The position numbers and the translations under genes were made by a program. Positions 1-7,807 of a stretch of 64,000 nt of DNA are shown one piece after another. The stretch's first letter is position 1; every line of letters begins with the position of its first letter. The DNA comes from Neorhizobium vignae (lineage in GTDB: Bacteria > Pseudomonadota > Alphaproteobacteria > Rhizobiales > Rhizobiaceae), in contig NZ_JNNU01000008.1 in NCBI RefSeq assembly GCF_000732195.1, forward strand, positions 62,001-126,000. Reading direction: 5' to 3'. The notes under the pieces are model-generated. The model saw only the letters and a program-made list of their open reading frames with translations. It did no database searches and had not been told where the DNA came from.

Positions 1-2
1 AG

Positions 3-167
3 CGCTTCCGAAGCGAATTTCTTGAGCTGCGATTTGATATTCGACGAGCGCTCCTTGACGAGGACGCGATCGATGACCTTAAAGCGGCATTGGAGGCAAG
101 CCAAAAGGACGTGGAGCGTTCTCGCTTGGAGCTAAGAATTCAGGATGCGCGCGAGATCGATAGTTGA
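3..167 (+). CDS. C-terminal end of an unidentified protein (runs off the left edge)
   Basis: An open frame enters from the left edge and ends at TGA 165-167, giving about 54 residues. The visible part is rich in charged residues and leucine (DDLKAALEASQKDVERSRLE), which suggests a coiled-coil or helical C-terminus. No start is visible, and the family cannot be named from this fragment. It could be chance, but its composition is more protein-like than the sequence that follows. Confidence 0.4.
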   Translation, partial: RFRSEFLELRFDIRRALLDEDAIDDLKAALEASQKDVERSRLELRIQDAREIDS

Positions 168-497
168 AAGGATTGGTGTGACGCGGCGTCTTGCTCGAGA
201 TCCGATGGCAACCGCCTCGAAGATCGGGAACGGGGCGCTTGATGTTGTCAATGCCGGGTGAATTTTCCCCTAATGGGGATTATTGCTCCGGTACTGACAG
301 ATGTCCTTCGATTTCATCTCGGAAAGCGGGTGGCATAACTACTAAATTTGCTGTGCAGTGCAAGCAGTCCAAAAACTCGATTAGCGCGACTCCGATCAGA
401 ACACTTTCTGAAGTTTTGAATAAATACAGAGCGTACCAAGGTGTTTTAATCACTACAAGCCATTTACCAAGGAGGAAATATTAGAAAAATAAAACTA
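168..497. other. AT-rich intergenic stretch without a recognisable gene
   Basis: About 330 bases between the left-edge fragment and the end of the DUF1403 gene. The segment around 470-545 is distinctly AT-rich compared with its surroundings and contains a good ribosome-binding sequence (AAGGAGGAAAT near 469-479) that is not followed by a sustained open frame. This looks like debris from a recombination event rather than a functional gene. Confidence 0.4.
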
Positions 498-1133
498 TTA
501 TTTTGATATGTCGCTTATGGACCTTGATAATATAGTTAAAAGTTTGGAGATGTTGGCATTCGGCCAATTCAACTTGTGCGCCAGAACGACTTCGGCCAGC
601 CCAAGCGCCAGCACCTCGGCATCCGGGCGAACGGCAGAGATCGCCGTAATAAGGTCCGCCACCGCGAAGGGTGCTGCTCGCCCGGACTGATTTGCAGAAT
701 CGACGGTTTCGGGAATTGAGGCAAGACCGTCGTCCCACCGAAGGCCAAAAAGATCGGCGATCTCTTTGACGAAGGAAGTGGTGACCGGTCCGGATCGGCG
801 CGTCAGCATCCGTGTCGCCAGAAACAGCTTTCCAGCGGGGCCGGGATCGTCGCCGGCAACGGTCAGCAGAACGGCGTCGCGGAGCGCGGTTTCCTCTTCG
901 TTGCGGCCGAGCATCTTGGCAGCGACGGCGGCCGATTTGAGGGCAAGTCGATCGCGCCAGCAGCCGACCCACGGCGGCTCGGCTCGGATCAGATCATCGA
1001 GGGATTTCAGGGCGTTACCAGCGCCGAAGGCGGCGTCGGACTCGTTGATGTCACGTCCCCGAGACAGCGCCCAAGCCGGCATGCGGGGCGACCAGGCGGG
1101 GGCCGTTGAAGCGGAGGGCACGAGAGAATCCAT
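498..1133 (-). pseudogene. DUF1403 family protein, apparently truncated at the C-terminus
   Basis: The product (211 aa) carries the hallmarks of DUF1403, a family of unknown function known mainly from rhizobial and agrobacterial plasmids. Visible features are an alanine-rich segment followed by DLIRAEPPWVGCWRDRLALK and then ALRDAVLLTVAGDDPGPAGKL, the conserved central block. Family members are usually about 300 residues, so roughly the last third seems to be missing, and the reading frame ends in the AT-rich stretch noted at 470-545. The gene diverges from the integrase at 1255 with a perfect palindrome between them, an arrangement typical of this pair on rhizobial plasmids. Function is unknown; the truncation call is by length and is less certain than the family call. 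Confidence 0.7.
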
Positions 1134-1209
1134 GCGTCGGATTGTAGACCAGGTGCGCGGTTTAAGCTAGAAATATCGCGATGAACCGCACGGCATGTCG
1201 CCGACGAAT

Positions 1210-1237
1210 AACGTCCGATAATGCATTATCGGACGTT
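1210..1237. promoter_or_regulatory. 28-bp perfect palindrome in the DUF1403/integrase intergenic region
   Basis: The half AACGTCCGATAATG is followed without spacer by its exact reverse complement. It lies 18 bases before the integrase ATG (1255) and about 75 bases from the divergent DUF1403 start. It may be an operator shared by the two genes or a recombination core for the adjacent tyrosine recombinase; sequence alone does not decide which. Confidence 0.75.
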
Positions 1238-1254
1238 CTGCTCACTATACAGAA

Positions 1255-2387
1255 ATGGCCCAAAACAGCGAGCAACACACCAAAAATCACGTCGAGGAGA
1301 CCTCCGCGTCGCCTCTCAGCACGGCGCCGGAGAGTGATGTTTCCACGACGGAGGTGTTAGGCGAAAGCCCCCTGCCCTCTCTCGCCGGCGGTGGCGAGAC
1401 ACCGGCTCATCTTGCCAGCCTTGCCGATCGCGCTCGGGGTTATGTTGAAGCCGCCAGTTCCGCCAACACCCGCAAAGCCTACGCCGCCGACTGGAAGCAT
1501 TTTTCGGCGTGGTGCAGGCGCTCCAATCTGGCTCCCCTCCCCCCGCATCCGCCAACTGTCGGGCTCTATATCACTGCCTGCGCTTCCGGCACGGCAGAAC
1601 GGGGGCAAAAGCGAACTCAGTCTCGACCATTGAACGCCGTCTCTCCTCGCTCTCCTGGAACTATGCCCAGCGCGGTCTCTCGCTCGATCGCAAAGACCGT
1701 CATATCGCCACTGTAATGGCCGGCATACGCAACAGCCATGCCCGGCCGCCGGTGCAGAAAGAGGCGGTGCTGGCCGAAGAGATCATCGCCATGATCGAAA
1801 CGCTCGATCGCGGCACGCTCCGGGGCCTGCGGGATCGGGCCATGCTGCTCGTGGGCTATGCCGGCGGCCTGCGGCGCTCCGAGATCGTCGGTCTTGATGT
1901 CAAAGCCGACCAGACGGAGGACGGCCGGGGCTGGATCGAGATCCTCGACAAAGGCATGCTTGTCACTCTGCGCGGCAAAACCGGATGGCGGGAGGTCGAG
2001 GTCGGCCGAGGTTCCTCCGACGCCACCTGCCCGGTCGCGGCCGTCGAGACCTGGATCAAGTTCGCCAGACTGGCTCATGGCCCCCTCTTCCGCCGCGTCA
2101 CAGGACAGGGCAAGGCGGTTGGATCCGAGCGATTGAATGACAAGGAGGTGGCCCGGCTTGTGAACCGATCGGCGATGGCTGCCGGCGTTCGCGGCGATCT
2201 CAGTGAGATCGAGCGGGCTTTCAAGTTCTGCGGCCATTCCCTTCGCGCGGGCTTGGCCTCTTCCGCTGAGGTCGACGAGCGTTACGTCCAGAAACAGCTT
2301 GGTCATGCTTCAGCGGAGATGACCCGCAGATATCAGCGGCGGCGTGATCGCTTTCGTGTGAATCTGACCAAGGCATCAGGGCTTTAG
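1255..2387 (+). pseudogene. Tyrosine recombinase/integrase, disrupted by a single frameshift
   Basis: Site-specific recombinase of the phage-integrase family. The first part (1255 to about 1602) encodes an N-terminal SAM-like core-binding domain (SSANTRKAYAADWKHFSAW). The rest (about 1603-2387, another frame) encodes the catalytic domain: GLRRSEI with the first catalytic Arg, HSLRAG with His and Arg, QLGHAS with the third conserved His, and the nucleophile Tyr in MTRRYQ. The frames join at a run of five G at 1601-1605; adding one G restores ERG-AKANSVSTIERR without loss, so a one-base contraction is the simplest explanation. If real, the recombinase is inactive; if a homopolymer sequencing error, it is intact at about 378 aa. 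Its neighbours, DUF1403 and the palindrome, fit a plasmid-type integrase. Confidence 0.85.
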
Positions 2388-2420
2388 TCGGCCCCTCCCC
2401 TACTCTCAGCTGGGATGTCG

Positions 2421-2858
2421 TTAGCTCTGCTGCGCGAAAAGGTTGCGCAGTCGTTCCTCAGGTTTCGCAACCTGCACCATCTCCAACCCTGAAGGGTCCA
2501 CTTTCTTCAAAAGAGAAACGTCCAGACGTTTGCCTCCGATCTGGAACACGCGTCCGTTGAACTCAATGCCAAGAACATCGAGCTTCTCACCCGCATTCAA
2601 CTTCTCGGTCGTGATTTGTTCCTGCAGTGTGAACTTTGCGACAAGGTAATCGCTGATGGGCATGCTCAGTTCGCGTTTCTTCAAAGCCTCAAGCTCGGTT
2701 TGAAGGCCTTCCAACTTCTCCGATTTCTGTTGAGGCTTAAGTGACGTGTCGGCCTTCCCGCCGTCCTCGTTTCTGAAACCAGCTTCTGGCGCAGTACGGT
2801 CCCTTACGCCATAGCGGTGAGCTGTCGCGGTACTAGACATCGACTGTATTGTGGTCAC
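2421..2858 (-). CDS. Hypothetical protein, 145 aa
   Basis: A small acidic/basic-mixed protein with no family that I recognise. The chosen start is GTG 2858 because AGGAG sits seven bases upstream; the downstream ATG at 2840 has no such signal, and the longer open frame to 3017 runs into an integrase remnant. Residues about 45-75 look like a short coiled coil (QQKSEKLEGLQTELEALKKR). The C-terminal half has alternating hydrophobic residues with a GIEFNGRVFQIGGKRLDVS segment suggesting a beta-rich small domain. It lies between the intact integrase 3' end and a decayed second copy of that end, so it may be cargo of an inserted segment. Confidence 0.55.
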   Translation of the reverse strand: MTTIQSMSSTATAHRYGVRDRTAPEAGFRNEDGGKADTSLKPQQKSEKLEGLQTELEALKKRELSMPISDYLVAKFTLQEQITTEKLNAGEKLDVLGIEFNGRVFQIGGKRLDVSLLKKVDPSGLEMVQVAKPEERLRNLFAQQS

Positions 2859-2935
2859 GGCAAATCTCCTGTCGGGCGATACCGGCAGCCTGTCACAATC
2901 AGCTTGCGCCGAGTTCGCCAGCGACTCCCACGACC

Positions 2936-3027
2936 CAGCTTGGTGATGCTTCCACGGATATGGACCCTCGGAGATCAGCGTCGATTCGATCACTTCGCCT
3001 GAATCTGACGAAGGCATGGGGGTTTAG
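2936..3027 (+). repeat. Decayed second copy of the integrase 3' end
   Basis: This stretch matches the last 90 or so bases of the integrase (about 2295-2387): both read CAGCTTGGT-ATGCTTC, then GAGATCAG/AGATATCAG, then TGAATCTGAC-AAGGCA and end at TTTAG. By eye roughly three quarters of positions agree. Translated, QLGDAST...LRLNLTKAWGF mirrors QLGHASA...FRVNLTKASGL, but the tyrosine region is lost. It is a remnant of a second, related recombinase gene, not a recent duplication. Confidence 0.7.
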
Positions 3028-3215
3028 CGGCGCGCTCCCCTCCCCAAGGCGAAGATGTACGGAATAGATTTCCTCTTGGGTCTTTGAGCGCCATACTCAG
3101 ATCGTCGCACTGTCTCTCCAACGCGGTCAAATACGTCTCATCGCTCATACTCTCTGTCATCAAACCGATACACTTCACTTGCTAATGATTTGCAATTGCA
3201 GATCGGATAGCCTCG

Positions 3216-4526
3216 ATGACCGAAGACCATACCGACACCAATTATCTCCTCCCCCTCGCCGTCCTCTCGATTGCCCAGCTAATCGGCTGGGGCGCGGTTG
3301 GGTTCCCGGCTGTCACCGCGCCGCAGTTGGCGGGGGATCTAGGGATCGGGATGCCTGAAGTCTTCGCCGGGACCACGGTTTTCTATGTGATGATGGGGGC
3401 GTGTTCGCCGTTGCTGTCGCGGGTGTTTGCCAGGCTTGGGGCGCGGCTGGTGATGATTGCAGGGACGGCCGGTTCGGCGGCCGGGCTTCTTCTCCTGTCG
3501 CTGGCGCATTCGCCGGTCAGCTATTTCCTGGGATGGCTGATCGTTGGCGCGGCGGGCAGCGCCAGCCTGACCATGCCGGCGCATATCCTGCTCAACGAGA
3601 TAGCCGGACGCAAGGCAGCGAGGGCGATCGGTACGCTGATGCTGGTGACCGGCCTGTCGAGCACGATCTTCTGGCCACTCACCTCGTTCCTGCAGACCGA
3701 GATCGGCTGGCGGGGCGCCTGCGAGGTCTATGCGCTTGTCATGGCTCTCGTCTGCCTGCCGCTCTATGTCTTCGGCCTGCCGCGCAGACGCATCGAGGCG
3801 GCCCCTTCAGGCGTGGCGGCGGCGCCCGTTGCGGCGCGCAGCTATGACCGGACTTTCGTGCTGATCGTGGCGGCCATCGTCTTCAATGCCTTCATCACCT
3901 ATGGCTTCAGTTCGGTGCTGATCGAGCTCTTGAAAGGCGAAGGTCTGAGTGCCACGCAGGCGCTGACCTTCGGCTCGGCGCTCGGCATCATCCAGATCGC
4001 GGCGCGCGGCGTGAATTTCGTCGCCGATAACAAATGGGATGGTGTGGCGATCGGCGTCGGCTCGTCGGCGATGCTGTGCCTGTCGCTGTTGATCCTGCTT
4101 GCGGTGCAGGGTTCGCCGGTCGCGGTCGGCGTCTTCCTGGTGCTCTATGGCACCAGCAGCGGCGCGCTGGCCGTGGCGCGCTCGACGATCCCGTTGGTGT
4201 TTTACGACAAGGGCGAATTTGCGAGGGCGCTATCGCGGATCGCCCTGCCCCTCAACTGGATTTCGGCCGCCTCGCCGCCAGTCTTAATCTGGCTGATGAG
4301 CAATTACGGCAATGGCGCGGTGCTGTCGCTCTGCCTGTTCTGCTCGCTTTCGGCGATCGTCATGCTCTGCCTGCTGCGCGGGCGGCGGCCAGGCAAGGAT
4401 CGCGGCAGAAAGCGGCACGGGCAAGCCGAGCTAGGGGCGCCGGCGTTAACAAGCACGGCTGAGAAAGTCCTCCGTCAATGCGATTTCCAACTGGACCGAA
4501 AACCGGTCACCGAGCAACTCAAGTGA
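3216..4526 (+). CDS. Major facilitator superfamily transporter
   Basis: Inner-membrane secondary transporter of 436 residues with about 12 hydrophobic segments, split by a polar loop near residues 190-210 (LPRRRIEAAPSG). The pattern of a conserved acidic/basic loop between the second and third helices (SRVFARLGARLVMIAG) fits the MFS signature. Substrate cannot be assigned from sequence. The first Met at 3216 is used; a good ribosome-binding site is not obvious. The last 40 or so residues (RGRRPGKDRGRK onward) are hydrophilic and their coding DNA overlaps by 81 bases the 3' end of the convergent hydrolase gene, so the frame may run past its original stop. No linked pathway gene reveals its cargo. 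Confidence 0.8.
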   Translation: MTEDHTDTNYLLPLAVLSIAQLIGWGAVGFPAVTAPQLAGDLGIGMPEVFAGTTVFYVMMGACSPLLSRVFARLGARLVMIAGTAGSAAGLLLLSLAHSPVSYFLGWLIVGAAGSASLTMPAHILLNEIAGRKAARAIGTLMLVTGLSSTIFWPLTSFLQTEIGWRGACEVYALVMALVCLPLYVFGLPRRRIEAAPSGVAAAPVAARSYDRTFVLIVAAIVFNAFITYGFSSVLIELLKGEGLSATQALTFGSALGIIQIAARGVNFVADNKWDGVAIGVGSSAMLCLSLLILLAVQGSPVAVGVFLVLYGTSSGALAVARSTIPLVFYDKGEFARALSRIALPLNWISAASPPVLIWLMSNYGNGAVLSLCLFCSLSAIVMLCLLRGRRPGKDRGRKRHGQAELGAPALTSTAEKVLRQCDFQLDRKPVTEQLK

Positions 4527-5027
4527 AGCATCGTGTGTTTGATCCGCACCGCTACAGACGGCATCTTTGAGGAGGATGACGCGATAACCAAGGTCGATGG
4601 CTCCGATGGCTGCTGCCAGAACACACACATCAGTTTCGCCGCCAGAGATCGCGACGGTCTCGATCCCCTCCCCCGAAAGTACGCGATGAAGTTCGCCAGT
4701 GGTCCACGGCGAATAGGTCATCTTGTCGAAGATCCTTGCGGGGGGAACCAAGGCCTTTAGGGACGGAACGAGATCGACCATCTCCGGTCCGAGCCGTTCG
4801 AGCGTCATCGAGTCCCACTTTTCATAGTAGCTCCGCCACATGCCGTGCATGTCATTTGCCCGCTTGGCCGGCACAAAGCGTGTAAAAACGGTCCTCTGCG
4901 GATGGTGCTTTGCGATTTCCTCGATTTGGGGTGAGACTTCTTGCATCCACGGAACGCGCCATGGCGTGTCCTCTGCGAACATCCGCTGCATATCGATGCA
5001 CAGGTGGATCCAGTTATTATCCTTCAT
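4446..5027 (-). CDS. Isochorismatase-family cysteine hydrolase
   Basis: A 193-residue single-domain enzyme of the isochorismatase/nicotinamidase superfamily. The catalytic triad is visible: Asp12 (CIDMQ), Lys102 (FDKMTYSPW) and Cys135 within GGETDVCVLAA, whose preceding segment forms the family's cis-peptide. Such enzymes cleave small amides or vinyl ethers through a thioester on the cysteine. Nicotinamidase is one possibility, made attractive by the NAD synthetase gene just upstream on the same strand, but the metal-binding His pattern of PncA is not clearly present, so I leave the substrate open. The gene is 128 bases downstream of nadE and overlaps the tail of the convergent MFS gene. Confidence 0.85.
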   Translation of the reverse strand: MKDNNWIHLCIDMQRMFAEDTPWRVPWMQEVSPQIEEIAKHHPQRTVFTRFVPAKRANDMHGMWRSYYEKWDSMTLERLGPEMVDLVPSLKALVPPARIFDKMTYSPWTTGELHRVLSGEGIETVAISGGETDVCVLAAAIGAIDLGYRVILLKDAVCSGADQTHDASLELLGDRFSVQLEIALTEDFLSRAC

Positions 5028-5155
5028 CGCGTCCTCCGTCCGCCACGAACCTGCATACTAGGCATGAGTTCCCTTCGGCTGAACACGGACCCATTTTGCG
5101 CGAGTCTTTGAGACACCCGCTTGCAGTGGCAATCCGCAAAACACGTTAAGTCGAC

Positions 5156-5977
5156 TCAGCCAGCCGCCGCTACCGGCAGGGCACGCTTGTGCCCACTCGC
5201 ACGATAGGTCTTAAGGATCCTTAGTCGCGAGTCCTCGGCGATCGCCTTGCCTTCCAGGAAATTGTCGATCTCCTCGTAGGTGACACCGTAAACTTCTTCA
5301 TCCGGACGAAGGGGCGCGTCGGATTCGAGGTCCGCAGTCGGGACCTTGAACACAAGTTCCGAGGGCGCTCCCAAATGCTCGGCTATGGCTCTCACTCGAC
5401 GTTTCGTCAAACCCGCGAGGGGCAATATGTCGGCTGCCCCATCCCCAAATTTGGTGAAAAACCCCATCAGGGCTTCAGCAGCCTGATCTGTTCCAATGAC
5501 GAGACCACCCGTTGCGCCAGCCAGCGCATATTGCGCGATCATTCGCTGACGCGCCTTGATGTTACCGAGATGAAAATGTTTCCGGGCTGGCTCGACCAGA
5601 TCCCCGCCTTCGACCATAACTGCATCGAGCATGGCGTCGGCGGCGGGCTTGATGTCGACTGTGACGACACGATCCGGTCCGATTACGGCGAGCGACTTCT
5701 GCGCGTCCGATTCGTCAGCCTGGAAGCCATAGGGCAATCTGACAGCGATGAATTTGGCATCGTATCCATCAGCGCGGAGTTTTGAGACCGCCTTTTGCGC
5801 TAGTAGGCCAGCAGCGAGAGAATCGACCCCACCGCTTATGCCCAGGACGAAACTCCGGCTCGATGAGTGGCGCAGATAGTCGCTCAGGAACTGGGCGCGC
5901 TGTTCCACCTCGCGGGCCGCGTCGAAGTCGACGGTCACTCCGAGATCTGCTGATATCGATTGCTGTTCTTCGTCCAT
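5156..5977 (-). CDS. nadE: NAD(+) synthase, ammonia-dependent type
   Basis: Cytosolic enzyme that amidates nicotinate adenine dinucleotide to NAD using ATP. The 273-residue protein is the short NadE form without a glutaminase domain. It shows the PP-loop SGGVDS at residues 48-53, GFFTKFGDGAADILPLAGLTK (the NadE signature for substrate binding) and the acidic EVYGVTYEEID segment near the C-terminus. The start is ATG 5977, because AGGGG lies seven bases upstream; the ATG at 5983 is too close to that site, and the long frame to 6133 overlaps the next gene. It is 43 bases downstream of a small hypothetical gene on the same strand, so the two may be co-transcribed. Because the chromosome normally carries an essential nadE, this is probably an extra copy. 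Confidence 0.9.
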   Translation of the reverse strand: MDEEQQSISADLGVTVDFDAAREVEQRAQFLSDYLRHSSSRSFVLGISGGVDSLAAGLLAQKAVSKLRADGYDAKFIAVRLPYGFQADESDAQKSLAVIGPDRVVTVDIKPAADAMLDAVMVEGGDLVEPARKHFHLGNIKARQRMIAQYALAGATGGLVIGTDQAAEALMGFFTKFGDGAADILPLAGLTKRRVRAIAEHLGAPSELVFKVPTADLESDAPLRPDEEVYGVTYEEIDNFLEGKAIAEDSRLRILKTYRASGHKRALPVAAAG

Positions 5978-6020
5978 TGGCATTCCCCTGAAAGCGTTGG
6001 CTATCGATATTTGAGCACTT

Positions 6021-6266
6021 CTATCCCAGCAGAGGTTGGTCTTGTTTCCAATCGCGGTAGGGAGCCAGCTTTTGCCCGGGAAACCGGCGCTCGATTTCGT
6101 CTTCAACCAGAGCAATTCGGGAAAGCGTTTCATCCCGGTCGTCGACTTCGTCCTCGCTATGTTTTTCCAGCGAGCTCATGGCGGCAAACACTTCATGACT
6201 CGTCATCGCCTCAAGTCGAGATGCGAAATCCGAAACATCTTCCTGCAAAATGTCTTTAGCTGTCAT
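6021..6266 (-). CDS. Small hypothetical protein, 81 aa
   Basis: A small, strongly acidic helical protein beginning MTAKDILQEDVSDFASRLEA. I do not recognise a named family. ATG 6266 is preceded by GGAGGAGG at a normal distance, the clearest ribosome-binding site in this neighbourhood, so the gene is likely real. It precedes nadE in the same direction and diverges from the DUF4142 gene, with about 113 bases between the two starts that must hold both promoters. Confidence 0.65.
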   Translation of the reverse strand: MTAKDILQEDVSDFASRLEAMTSHEVFAAMSSLEKHSEDEVDDRDETLSRIALVEDEIERRFPGQKLAPYRDWKQDQPLLG

Positions 6267-6379
6267 TGCAAGCCTCCTCCGTTCAGGGAGGAAACCATAA
6301 GAGATTGAAAGTGTTCCCTGTCTTGGAACCATGCAGCGTCGCGCTGGTTATCGCGCCACGGTCAACAGGAGTCTTTCTC

Positions 6380-6913
6380 ATGAAAAAAGCCATTATCCTT
6401 GCATCCATCCTTCTCGCCACCGCCGGGTCCGCAGCACTGGCGCAGTCCACCGCGGAAAAAACCGGGGTCAACTCAGTCATGGGCGTTGCCCCCAAGACCG
6501 AAGATTTTGTCCTGGAGGCTGCAAGCAGCGACATGTTCGAGATCGAGTCCAGCAAGCTTGCCCTTGAGCGTTCAGACGAGAAGACCAAGGCGTTTGCACA
6601 GCAGATGCTAACCGACCACCAGAAGACATCTGATGAGTTGAAGGCCATGATGACGTCCGGCAAGGTCAAGGCAACAATCCCGACCGCCATGTCGTCCGCT
6701 CATCAGGGCATGCTCGACGACCTGAAGAAGCTTCAGGGTGACGATTTCACCAAGCAATATCATTCTGACCAGGAGGACGTGCATGAGGATGCTGTCGATC
6801 TCTTCAAGCGCTATGGCGACGAAGGCGAGAATGCCGAGTTGAAGGCCTGGGCGGCAAAAACCCGGCCAGCGCTCGAACACCATCTGCAGATGGCAACGGA
6901 CATGAACAAGTAA
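6380..6913 (+). CDS. DUF4142 domain protein, exported
   Basis: A periplasmic protein of 177 aa. Residues 1-22 form a classical signal peptide (MKKAIILASILLATAGSAALA) with cleavage expected after Ala-Leu-Ala. The rest matches DUF4142, a ferritin-like four-helix family: DFVLEAASSDMFEIESSKLALERS, then AFAQQMLTDHQKTSDELKAMM, and a late acidic helix before HHLQMATD. The family is common in rhizobia and is often linked to envelope stress, although the biochemical role is not known. ATG 6380 is used because CAGGAG lies about eight bases before it and the signal peptide begins exactly there. A hairpin plus a run of seven T follows the gene. Confidence 0.85.
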   Translation: MKKAIILASILLATAGSAALAQSTAEKTGVNSVMGVAPKTEDFVLEAASSDMFEIESSKLALERSDEKTKAFAQQMLTDHQKTSDELKAMMTSGKVKATIPTAMSSAHQGMLDDLKKLQGDDFTKQYHSDQEDVHEDAVDLFKRYGDEGENAELKAWAAKTRPALEHHLQMATDMNK

Positions 6914-6922
6914 TGACCGCTT

Positions 6923-6958
6923 GCCCCCGCCGAGTTATCCTCGCCGGGGCATTTTTTT
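6923..6958 (+). terminator. Rho-independent terminator after the DUF4142 gene
   Basis: GC-rich inverted repeat (GCCCCCGCCGAG ... CTCGCCGGGGC, with a small internal mismatch) followed by seven T at 6952-6958. It lies ten bases after the stop codon. Confidence 0.75.
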
Positions 6959-6968
6959 GAGGACGGCA

Positions 6969-7522
6969 ATGCTCATCGGCTACCACGCCTCTCACGAACA
7001 ATTCTCGGCCAGTCAACTCCTGGACTACGTCCAGGCCGCCGAACGCGCCGGCTTCCAGGCGGTCATGACTTCCGATCATTTGGCACCGTGGAGTGAGAGA
7101 CAAGGAAACTCAGGCAACAACTGGGCTTGGCTGGGGGCGGCGATGGCGAAGACGACCTTGCCGTTCGGCTCTCTCGCGATCCCAGGCGGTTGGCGTTACC
7201 ATCCCGTCGTTTTGGCGCACTTGATAGCCACCTTGAGCGAGATGTTCCCGGAGCGGCTGGATTGCTCTCGGAAGCGGCGAAGCGCTCAATGAAAATGCGG
7301 TTGGACATGGCTGGCCGGCCAAAACAGAGCGCAACGACAGATTAGAAGCCGGTTCACAAATCATTCGAGCGCTGCTTGCTGGTGAGATGGTGACCTCACC
7401 ATCCACGGCTCAAGACTGACCAGGCGAAGCTCTGGTCGCTTCCTGAGGGGCGCTGCACTCACTGAGCCGACCGCGATCGGAGAGTCCGAAGCTCTTCCAT
7501 TCGGGACCAACTGGGTACGTTG
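6969..7522 (+). pseudogene. Remnant of an LLM-class flavin-dependent oxidoreductase
   Basis: The first 90 codons read cleanly (MLIGYHASHEQFSASQLLDY, VMTSDHLAPWSERQ, GSLAIPGGWRYHPVVLAHLIATLSEMFPE) and match the N-terminus of luciferase-like monooxygenases. At about 7258 the frame shifts; the family continues in a second frame with WIALGSGEALNENAVGHGWP and IIRALLAGEMVT. A third frame then gives LKTDQAKLWSLPE (about 7410-7450), and a fourth gives AALTEPTAIGESEALPFG up to 7523. At least three indels, therefore, and only about half of the usual 320 residues remains. The remnant ends exactly where the truncated lasso B2 gene begins, which marks the deletion joint. Confidence 0.85.
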
Positions 7523-7807
7523 AAAGCTGCCTCTTCGAGAAAAGTAGAGCCGGCTGCCGATGTCGAGGACATGGCTTGGCTGTATCAACATATCCGAAAT
7601 CTCCGTCCCCATAGGCCAGCGTGCCTTGAGGATTCCCTTTGCTGCACCCTTTTCATGGTGGGTTATGTGCATCGAGCATCGTTTTGCATCGGGGTGAAAC
7701 AGCCGCCCTTCATGGCTCACGCTTGGGTTCAGGTCGGGGACTTGATCATTAATGATACCAAAAGTGTAGTCGAGGCTTACAGCGAAATTCTGAGACTAGA
7801 CCTATGA
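7520..7807 (+). CDS. Lasso peptide biosynthesis B2 protein (transglutaminase-like leader peptidase), N-terminally truncated
   Basis: In lasso peptide pathways the B protein binds the precursor leader and cuts it off before the C enzyme closes the ring. Here only the B2 protease part is left: Cys35 in PACLEDSL, His67 in MAHAWVQ and Asp79 in IINDT form the expected Cys-His-Asp triad. The frame opens at TTG 7520 without a convincing ribosome-binding site. Proteobacterial B proteins are usually near 200 residues with an N-terminal leader-binding (RRE) domain; this one has 95 and lacks it, because the DNA upstream is an LLM oxidoreductase remnant. The stop overlaps the start of the C gene (ATGA). 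The catalytic domain looks complete, but the protein may be poorly expressed or inactive. Confidence 0.8.
   Translation: MKAASSRKVEPAADVEDMAWLYQHIRNLRPHRPACLEDSLCCTLFMVGYVHRASFCIGVKQPPFMAHAWVQVGDLIINDTKSVVEAYSEILRLDL

Noticed and set aside
3101-3178. A 62-codon minus-strand frame (2990-3178) as a small gene
   Set aside because: Half of it overlaps the integrase remnant in antisense and there is no convincing ribosome-binding site.
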